Assembly (NCBI GenBank): GCA_025024175.1
Contig: QCXZ01000041.1
Span: forward strand, 9,791,786-9,855,785
Source of the DNA: Rhyzopertha dominica
Taxonomy: Eukaryota > Arthropoda > Insecta > Coleoptera > Bostrichidae
Direction of reading: 5' to 3'
DNA: 64,000 bases
The translations under genes and the position numbers were made by a program. Numbering within the stretch: the first letter of the stretch is position 1; every line of letters begins with the position of its first letter. The notes under the pieces were generated by a model. The model was not told the DNA's origin. It did not search any database and saw nothing but the letters and a program-made list of their open reading frames with translations. Below, in pieces: positions 55,461 through 64,000 of the stretch.

Positions 55461-58400
55461 CAATTTTTGATTTTGAATTATAAACCTTTCATTCAGAAGT
55501 AGAATGTATTGCGATAATGTTGTACTGTTAAACTATTGCATAAATTATATACCTTGCAAAATATGCTAGTTTTAAACTAATAAGTGATTAAATAGTAAAT
55601 ATTTTAGAATGGAGTATTCTGAGTAGGCTTTCTTTTTTTGTAAATATATAGTGATTTATGGTTTTATAAGATGAAATGTTCCATAAATAAGTAATAATAT
55701 GTGCACTGCGCCGCTCATAATTTTCCAAGTGTAGAATTTTTTACTGTAACTTGTAAATACTTAAGGGTAGCATGATATAATCTGAGGTCAGTGTAAATGC
55801 GTTACTCAAAAAATCTTTTGTTTAGAGTGAAAAAATAATTAGTATGCATATTTGAACTTGATGTTATGTTAATTCTGACTTGATAGACGAATCGGGCTAA
55901 GCACTACAACTTTCATTAAAGAAGTGTTCCACACCTCCACGTTCATTATCTGATTGTACGTATTATTATATCACGGAATACTTAAACCACAATCAGTTTT
56001 AATTAGAGCTTTCTTAGAAGCTAGCGCAACAACAATGTAATAATTGCAAAAAGGAAAAGAATTATGGTAATTGTTTGATTGGTTTGAACTGTAATTACCG
56101 AGTATAACATACAAACTAATTCACCAGCTAACCATGTTGCAACTAAGTAATTACAAGAATACACCGTAAGAATTATTTTGCTTTTAATTAGCTTAATGAA
56201 TTGCACGAAAACATTTTCGATAGGAAAATAAGTAACCTTAGTGTATTTGTGTTACAATAATGTTGTTAAGAAACGCAACAACAGTATTAAACTATAAAGT
56301 TGTACGATAGTAAATTTTCGTTGAACTGGAAGGCAATTTAATCGGTTTTTTTTAGAAATAAAAAGGAAAAGGTGCACCTACATTATTTAAACAACATATT
56401 AAGATTATGACGTTTACTTAGTAACTAATCTGCTTTTATATTTTTTTCTATAAACACTCTTTTCAAAAAACAAAAATTAAAATTGAAACTCACCGTAAAT
56501 GACCACCATACGTAGTAGTAAGACTTCGATTTTCCTGAAACAGAATAATAGAATGTTGGGGCCCGCCTGCCAAATGTTTTTCTGATGTTGCGCGTTTTTA
56601 TTTCCACATGTTCCAGAAGGTCAAGTTATTATAATTTCTTTCGCGATATAAGACTTTGGTATTGTTTTGATCTACGCAATGATTATTTTTATGCAATTGT
56701 TAGCAACACCTGTTGTACCTTTACGTGAGTTTATATTTGCAGCGTGTTCTTCAAGTTTATTTTTAATTACTCCACCTATTTTGTTTTATACATAGAAATT
56801 TAAACTCCATGTATTTTAAAAGGTAAATACTGCTTTTGTTAAAAATCATTTGTTGGTAATTAGAAGACCCCCCCCAAATTACACTTATTTATCGCACCGC
56901 TTTTATTAAACCTGATTTTAACACAAACACCTCTAATATAATTTACTACCGTTAAAATATGTTCTTTACCATCGATGTTAACATTGCACACCACTCTTTG
57001 TATTCCAGCTTTAGTTTGTATTGTATTTTGAATATTAGGTGCACAATTTTTGTATCGTATCCATTGTTAAAGGTTTAATTGTTGTTAATTCTTTTCCAAA
57101 GAATTTTAAATTATAGAACATGTAATGCTTAATTTGCAGTGATTGATTTGAGCAAGCCAGGATTAAGATATCTGACTGTGATGGTTTTCCACAGAAAATT
57201 TAAAAGGATATTGACATTATCACAATTATTAAGTGGATCTCCAAACTAGGCGAGAGATTTTCACAACTAAACTTAAGAACCCTTGTAAAAATAAGGGAAC
57301 ATCTGAGCTCAGTATAATACATTTTTTCTTACGCAAAATAATAACGTATAATACGAATTTTCCCTATGAATGGTGCTTCGAAATAGCTCCAGACGCTTAG
57401 TGCTACTTCGAGACGATAACTAACACAATCTACTGAACTACGGGAATGTAACCTAATAATTATTAATCAATTGTTATCAAACCATTAAGCAATCAAACAA
57501 TAAGGTAAATTAGGTTACCATCACACGGAACATTTACGTCAATTAACTACTAACGATCAATATAAGTTTTTAATAAATAATACCACACTCTAATGAAACT
57601 TAAGAATTGTGGCTTCGCTTATGACCACATCTCCTAAGCAGCGCGTATCCCTTTATTTGAAAATACTTTATTTTTGGCGAAAATTACCCGTACAAAATTA
57701 ATATTAGTTTTATAAATAAAATGTAGCTTCCTATTCGGTATTTATAAAAATGATTTTCAAAAGTAGGTGGTCGCATAATTTAAAGTTCAGCAAAAAGCAA
57801 TATGTTTAAAACAACTAACTGACGAGCGGTAGGGTGAGAAGAAAGGTATGTTAGATATTGGCTGTAAATTGCATATGGATGTATTATGGCGGGATCCATT
57901 ATAGAAATACAAACAAGTGTTTTGTAGTATTTTGTAAAATCCTATCAGTGATATTCGTAAGCTTTACTCAAAATTATTAGTTTTTACGTCGTTTCTACAA
58001 CTTATTATAGTAAGTTTCTTCGTGACATAATTTTAATTAGTCTACTGACCGTTAAAGCAGGTAATTGTAGGTTAATGATGTTGTTAATCAACAATTATTA
58101 ATTAATCAAGTAAATTCAAGGGATATCAGCTAAAGAAATTCAGAACATTTGATTCACAGTCCACAGGTGGTTGGAAGATTTCCCTATGAAATTTATTTAC
58201 TCGCTAAAATGATTGTTATGCTGGGAGTTATAAAATGTATCGGTGACCTTAACACCGCTGATATTAAAAACGAAGGATTTATAGTAGTTGACAATATTAT
58301 TTAAATAAAGAATTCATTCTGTAAGATAATCCTCAATAAATTAGATCAGAGCTATAAAAAATATTCAAAGATAATTTAATAGTTTTCAATAAAAGTACAA

Positions 58401-58467
58401 AAAATATTTCAAATCCTTTATAGGTACATAAGAATATAAAAAAGTATTTGTTTTTGGCATTTTAGAA
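55461..58467. other. AT-rich stretch, nothing recognised
   Basis: No transposon domains, inverted repeats or exon-like blocks were recognised. Open frames are short (about 60 codons at most). Confidence 0.4.
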
Positions 58468-58468
58468 T

Positions 58469-58875
58469 TATCAACCTGCGGATACATTCTCTACAAGGCA
58501 ACATGCACCTACCCACCCATCGTCAGATAAATCGGCCATATGGTAATAAATTTGGCTAATGTAACTCGGCATCTCCTGATGTCCGGCGGCGGCGGGTCTT
58601 GCGTCGTCAGTCACAATTATACGCTATACAAGAAAATACACGCTAATATTTGGAACATTTGTTGAAATACTTGGTCAGTCTAACAAATACATCGAACATT
58701 TTATCCTTACAATTCGCTATCCTTTTATGCACGGTAGTTTCAACACTATCATTCTGAGGATATATTCTCCACAAGGAAAGACACGCCTACCAACTCTCCT
58801 CTGCACATGGTTCGTCAGATAAATCTATCATTTAGTTATATATTTGGTTGATGTAACATGGCAGTTCACAATCAT
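58469..58875. repeat. Diverged tandem duplication, period about 278 bp
   Basis: 58469-58585 and 58747-58875 share an ordered series of matches (TATCA--CTG-GGATA-ATTCTC-ACAAGG, CGTCAGATAAATC, TTTGG-T-ATGTAAC--GGCA). It may be two monomers of an old repeat. No coding frame is conserved. Confidence 0.55.
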
Positions 58876-59086
58876 AAGCTCAGTTCTCCCTTTCTGACGT
58901 GCCACATGTAAAACACAAGTAAAAAGACACAACAAAGTGTCTTAACATCGGGACAAATCTTAAATATTTTAGTTTTTCCTAAACAAGCGTTTTCTATAAC
59001 AAAATTTAGCATTTATTACAAGGGCGATACACATATAGCTCTCGGAGATGAGGTCTAATTGTTGAAAGAGTGCAAAGGTTGGACTT

Positions 59087-59416
59087 GGCGTCACGATTAT
59101 CAGTTCTTCAGGGGTCAGTTCTTTCACAAGCGAATTAGCGTCACGATGATGGTTACTAAGGGATCACTTGGCCCAGGAGACGAGCTGGGCGTCACCACTA
59201 GCACTTCCTTATGGGTCACCCCTTCCTTCTCTTTCACAAGGGAATTAGCGTCACGATGAGGGTTACTAAGCGATCACTTTGCTCAGAAAGGAGGCTCGGC
59301 GTCACGATTAGCACTTCCTCAGGAGTCACCCCTTACTCAAGAGAATTAGCGTTACGATGAGGGTTACTAAGCGGTCGTTTTGCTCAGAAAGGAGATTCGG
59401 CTTCAGGATTAGCAGG
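59087..59416. repeat. Minisatellite, about 100-110-bp unit, three copies plus part of a fourth
   Basis: Units start at about 59087, 59188, 59299 and 59400 with GGCGTCACGATTAGCACTTC-type sequence. They share GAATTAGCGTCACGATGAG, GGTTACTAAGCGATCACTTT and GCTCAGAAAGGAG. A further dispersed match (AAGGGTTACTAAGGGGTCAC) lies at about 60161-60180. Confidence 0.8.
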
Positions 59417-61079
59417 ATAATGTTTAGTTTGTATGCTTGCGTATGACAACAATATGGTAAAAGTAAGAATTTAGGATAGCAATGCCATCTGTCAGCATTA
59501 CACTGTCAGGACGATCTCTGACCGTCGTTAGGAAGAAAACGGTAAAGTACCGCTGACAACATCGCACGTTGGCACGTGCTGCATGTTTCACATGTGTAAC
59601 GAATAACCCTAATAACTCTAGCCATGCGTTTTTGTTTACATACGTGATTCGTATTTGTCAGATTAAGTAGTAGAGCAAGATGTTGTCGAAGTATTTGGGT
59701 AATCTGTTGTTCTTTTAATGTCAGAATGGCTTACGTTAGGAAGTGTTTTGTTCGTGTTGTAAGAAGACTACTGCTCACGAACAGTTACAGGTTATTCCCA
59801 TGTTTACATTATAATATTGACATTGATGGTTATACTTATACCTTCGCCCCTCTCTCTCACTCCCATTTCATTATTTGTATTTCTCTGGCTATTTATAAAA
59901 CTGACAACAGTGAGCACCTAGTTACCTAGGGAGCTGTAACAATACGCATGACGGAAATTAGGAACCTTTTGCATAGTTGCTGGCGGATTTAAGAAATGTT
60001 TGAAACAGGGTAATTTTTCTACCGCCGTTTGCTACGAGTTGAATTAATCTGAAAGCAAAATAGATGCGTGGCACTAGTATCCATGATGTAAGCAATAAAA
60101 GGCATAGGTTCAAGCAATCAAATTTTAATGTGCGGGACGACCCTATTGTCGTCAGGACAAGGGTTACTAAGGGGTCACTTTGTCTTTAGAAGAGCAGAAC
60201 TGAACAGCACCTGAAAGATATCACAAGTAAAGTCGCAGCCCTGGCGCCGCTGTTTTTATACATATCTGTTGCACGAGAAACATTAGGCCGGCGTCAGCAT
60301 ACGTGCGCGATAGGGACTTTTCTCCCGAGCTGACGGTGTTGGAAGCCTTCAGACAGGAGCGTAAGTGTATGCAAAATAATAATCAAAAATAGCACCTAGG
60401 GTGGTATGCTTTAGTGATTAACTACTAGCCTTCCGCTTCAAATTCTGGATATCCGCCTTGATATTGCATTAGCTGTCTGCACATAGTATAGATTCTATTG
60501 TGCTCTTCTTTAATCGGGATGTGAGCTCCTAATCAATGCTTCCGGTTGCTTATAATGGCTTGGAAGTGCGTACCACGCACCCTATGGCAACAAGATGTTC
60601 ATACCACCATTTATGGTTCTCTTCGAGGTAGCAAGAGATCATTGTTTTAACGATTCTATTATACCGTTCCAACAGGTCGGATTGTAGTGAGCAGTGAAGT
60701 TTATGTTTACGTGGGACTTGTTACACACTCACTTAAAAGCGCTAGCCATTTTTGTTTTCGTTCCAAAAGTAATTTTCATATATTAATAGCACAGTCGTGT
60801 TGAATGTGCTCGAAACTTTAAAGAGTTCTGAAGAAAATCCTGGGGATAAATACTGAGTTGTAGCTGAACCATTTTACACTCTACGCCGTTTTTCTCATAG
60901 GAAGGTAAAGAAGTTTTGGTGTTTAGCTCAACCTATAAAACATAAGACCTATATTTTTGAATGATACCGACACTAAACTGACAAAAGCTTGCAAGGAGCT
61001 TCATCATACTTGGTTATTATGCAAGAACAATCCATTTCCATCCAGTAACCGAAGAAATCCTTAGTAGGTCTTATCTAAA

Positions 61080-61425
61080 ATTACTTTCTGAAGACGAAAC
61101 GCCCTGTATACGGCAACCGGTCCGCGACGCGTTAATTAAATTACGCGAGCTCGGCTACCTTATCGTTTTAAGGTATATGATTGCGTCGAGACGCAGGGCG
61201 CCGTGCGCGGACAAAACTACCCGTCGTGCACGCTCATTCAGCGCCAACTTGTTTTCAGTCCGTTACGAGCAGCGAGTGCGGTGTGTTGCGACGTTTGCCC
61301 GCGTGTATGCGCAACGCGCCTTTCAAATACTCGTGAAAACAAACGCAGACTTTTTGGACGGTGGTTCTTTGTGGCGATTTACCTGAAAAAAGGACTGCCC
61401 CATTATTTCAGCGGGAGGAATATCG
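61080..61425 (+). promoter_or_regulatory. CpG-rich candidate promoter and 5' untranslated exon
   Basis: This is the most CpG-rich block outside the Mlp exons. A TCAGTC initiator-like site lies at about 61255, and the block ends in a strong donor (TATCG|GTGAGT at 61426). The frames crossing it are arginine-rich and look like GC-driven chance frames, so a 5' UTR exon is more likely than coding sequence. The transcript would continue on the + strand, beyond what I can trace in the window. Confidence 0.35.
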
Positions 61426-61439
61426 GTGAGTGTTGTCTG

Positions 61440-62830
61440 CTCGGATCCACTTGAATTGGGGGAGGAAGCACCTCACGTGCTTGCGAATAAGGCTTCCTAA
61501 GCACTTTACCGCATTTTACGTCAATACCCACAAGCGAGGTATTGTATGTGCTGTGCTGGCAGGTGTTTAATGCACTCTCTTTGATTTAAAGAACTGCAAT
61601 TGTTCGTGCGGTAGGAAGCGTCGTCACAGAGTTCGTTGGACTTTTCCTTTTGTCGATATGGTAATCACTGTTTGGCAAACATGTGAATTATATAAGAAAG
61701 TATTTAACGCGTGTGGTAGGACAGACTTTATCGGTTATTGTTCAAGTGATGGGTCTCTCTTTGATTGGTTGTGACAAGACTCAAAATGATTAAATTTTTT
61801 AAATTATTTTAAAATAGTCGAATCTACACAGCCAAATTAATAAGTTAACATTTGACTAATTTCCCAGTAGCCCAAAAATAATTTATTTTTGTCAAATATT
61901 TAAACCCATACTGATAAAGTATGCATAGTTTGGATGAAAACCTTGACATTCCGTAGATCACTGCCCTGGTATGTTATTGGCATTTCTGTAAACAGGAGTC
62001 GCTGCATTTTTTTAATAAGCAAGTATTCCAACCAATGTCGTTTCCAAATGATTCAGAAATTCGTAATTTTCTCACCTTATATAGCTTCGCAGCATAAATG
62101 CCCATTACCTTGCTTCATTCATAAATATTTGATCCCATTAAGAATTTTTGTGATTTTTTAAGATCTACAAGTTGGTCGCATTCGTATTATATATAAATGA
62201 GTTTTGCAGTTTTAACTGAAAGTATTTGACATTTTTGCTAGATGTTAACTGTTCACTGTAGTTTACGCGACCACGCTGCTACCGTACGACGATAATCGCT
62301 CACAATTTTACGGATCCTGAACATTATACAGTTCTTTCCGCTTAATGCATTAAATTGTACATGAAATGCAAAGCGCGACGTTAGGCACGTTAAAAACATA
62401 AACCACTTATTTTGGTATATGAATAACAGTAAAAATCTATCATTATGCCTTTCACAAAGAAGGAGGTACTCCTAACTACACGCATAGCTAAATCTCTTTT
62501 GTTTACTTAATTCAGATTGAGCTTTTTTAATGAAGGTTCAAAGCAACATGCTGTATGTTGTTTTTCTTTTTCAGAAAGTTTGTCACTAGCAGAAACAAGC
62601 AATACGCAGAGTGACGTACCCAAATTATATTTTTATGGTACGGAAGTATAACTAAAACTTACTGTTACAAAGTTACGAATATTTTGTATTTTCTGTGTAT
62701 ATGATGTTTCAAACTCCAATATAACAACGTTTTTAGAATAGCAAATTTAACCAACTTCTCTTGTAATAGCGAATAATTGAAGGAACTGGAGTGAAAAACA
62801 AAGAAGAAAATACGAATCGTGCGCTATTTA
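61440..62830. other. No gene recognised
   Basis: AT-rich DNA without recognisable domains or repeats. If the 61.4-kb block is a first exon, this would be its first intron. Confidence 0.3.
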
Positions 62831-62839
62831 TTAAATAAA

Positions 62840-63060
62840 AAACTGCCGCACCATAATGCTGAAATATGTCTCTATAATAAAAAGTGATGTTTGACCTTAG
62901 GAACTCCCGCAGAGAATAAATACTCCTAAGGAGTAAGGTCAAGTGACTTAGGTGGACACTTATGTTCACCGTTACGAGAAAGTACTCATCCTGAAGCAAA
63001 ACAATGACAGGTGGTGCTATCTTGTTGTTAAAACCACCTGCATCCAATATTAATTTCATG
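62840..63060 (-). pseudogene. Mariner-like transposase relic
   Basis: On the minus strand one frame reads QQDSTTCHCF, LSRNGEHKCPPKSLDLTLLL. This parallels the QQDGATCHTA ... ISRNGD-NWPPRSCDLTPLD region with the second and third catalytic Asp of arthropod mariner-like transposases. It is a different family from the 10- and 22-kb copies. Only about 70 codons are visible and the frame contains stops. Confidence 0.55.
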
Positions 63061-64000
63061 CAATAGGGGCTACAGAAAGTTGGTAATCAGATTGGAGTAA
63101 TGCCTCACATTTTTTTCTGTCATATCTTGTAAGAAATGTCCATATACCTTTTTTTTCTCTCTCCAAATGAACGTCTTTTCAAGCATATTAAATCCAGCGT
63201 TCTTGTTATGACACCGTCTATAAGTATGTGATCTGCCTAATGTGGTTAGAACAGATAAAAATATTTAGCGTTGCTCGAACTAAAGGTGTACATTCTACTT
63301 AACATCCTACAAATTTACTGCGTTCTAACCACAAAATATTTAAGTAAAATTCTTTACTCTACTTGTCTACTTCCTCTGAAGTCAGCAATAAAATTCTTTG
63401 CAGTTAACTACCTTTAAGTTTTTTTAAAACATATAATTTTAACAATAAGCGCCACCAAATATCCATCTATTTGATAATCTAAGATTTGGTCTTAGTTGGT
63501 ATTTTAGTATTGCTACATCTGCGTTACCATCACAGAAACCGTAAATTAATGAGATGTCAGCGTATTCTTTATTTGAAAATGTAGTCATTTTTGTTTAATT
63601 AAAAATTGGAAATTGCATAACAACATAACAAACAGTTTGCGCANGTAAACGAATGTACTATAAGGTGCTTACATCTGAATATAGNTAAGTCTGTGAACGG
63701 AAGTGTTGAGCGCGTGAGCAGGAACCTAAGCGACTGCTTTAGAAACTTGTTCAGGGAGTGAACATGCTAAACGTGGGAAGAGGGAGTGGGGCAGAAAGAA
63801 GGTCCCGCTTTTGGGTTTTTCGGTCATACTTTGAAACCGGTAAATCGTAAAATTTGGAATACCAAATGAAAGTTCTTGAAATTCTCTTCAAATTTCAGTC
63901 TATATACTTATTTCGAATTCGCAAGGTTTCCGAGCTACACTCTTCGAAAAAGTGAATCTCGAATAAAAGTTCAATAATTTTCATTATTCTTATTCTCAAT
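63061..64000. other. No gene recognised
   Basis: AT-rich DNA. The last 250 bases have the texture of an old dispersed repeat, but no boundary can be set. Confidence 0.3.

Noticed and set aside
61177..61454. Two overlapping arginine-rich frames in the CpG-rich block
   Set aside because: They show no domain or motif, and GC-rich DNA lacks stop codons by composition. The splice donor at 61426 also cuts them. A 5' UTR exon is the simpler reading.
1..64000. CRISPR arrays, operons, rRNA genes
   Set aside because: No regularly spaced direct repeats, no ribosomal RNA sequence and no prokaryote-type gene packing. Introns, poly(A) signals and element content indicate an animal nuclear genome.

Overview
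The window looks like nuclear DNA of an insect. It is AT-rich, has short GT-AG introns, carries one clear muscle gene of the arthropod Mlp84B/Mlp60A family, and is full of arthropod-type transposons. A beetle or other holometabolan is plausible, but the sequence alone does not settle the order. Scattered 'n' bases show it is a draft assembly.

Region 1 (1-6.1 kb) is the only gene I can annotate with confidence: the 3' part of a five-LIM-domain muscle LIM protein on the + strand. The exons for the start codon and the first half of LIM1 lie upstream of the window. The LIM2 zinc-finger halves are encoded by two tandem pairs of phase-matched alternative exons, and a separate terminal exon could give a short single-LIM isoform.

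Region 2 (6.1-64 kb) has no second intact host gene that I can recognise. It is an intergenic or intronic landscape built from layers of mobile elements. These are: an intact Penelope-like element (26.1-28.4 kb, RT plus GIY-YIG, minus strand); at least three Penelope remnants (19.3-21.0, 51.7-52.65, 54.2-55.2 kb) and a probable non-coding Penelope-type remnant at 50.1-50.6 kb; many dead non-LTR retrotransposon pieces (8.8, 16.6, 18.0, 18.8, 30.2, 38.2, 45.2-46.9, 55.3 kb); a Ty3/gypsy relic (42.4-43.7 kb); IS630-Tc1-mariner elements (10.1, 22.5, 38.7-40.9, 62.8 kb); and a hAT-type MITE with a perfect 8-bp target duplication (47.46-48.13 kb). Tandem repeats lie at 32.1-34.2, 58.5-58.9 and 59.1-59.4 kb.

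The most notable structures are four hammerhead-ribozyme-like motifs next to Penelope-type sequence (26.15, 50.2, 51.8, 54.25 kb). Their stems I and II keep pairing although the bases differ, and their stem III is a short palindrome, as in the hammerheads reported from Penelope elements. The intact Penelope element also begins with a perfect 56-bp head-to-head palindrome.

Between the elements lie blocks of higher-complexity sequence with many TAATTA-type motifs (about 17.2, 24.6-25.2, 41.7-42.0, 44.8, 48.6 kb), which may be conserved regulatory DNA. Two GC-richer stretches end in good splice donors (29.46 and 61.43 kb) and may be 5' untranslated exons of + strand transcripts that continue elsewhere. 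These last points are inference.
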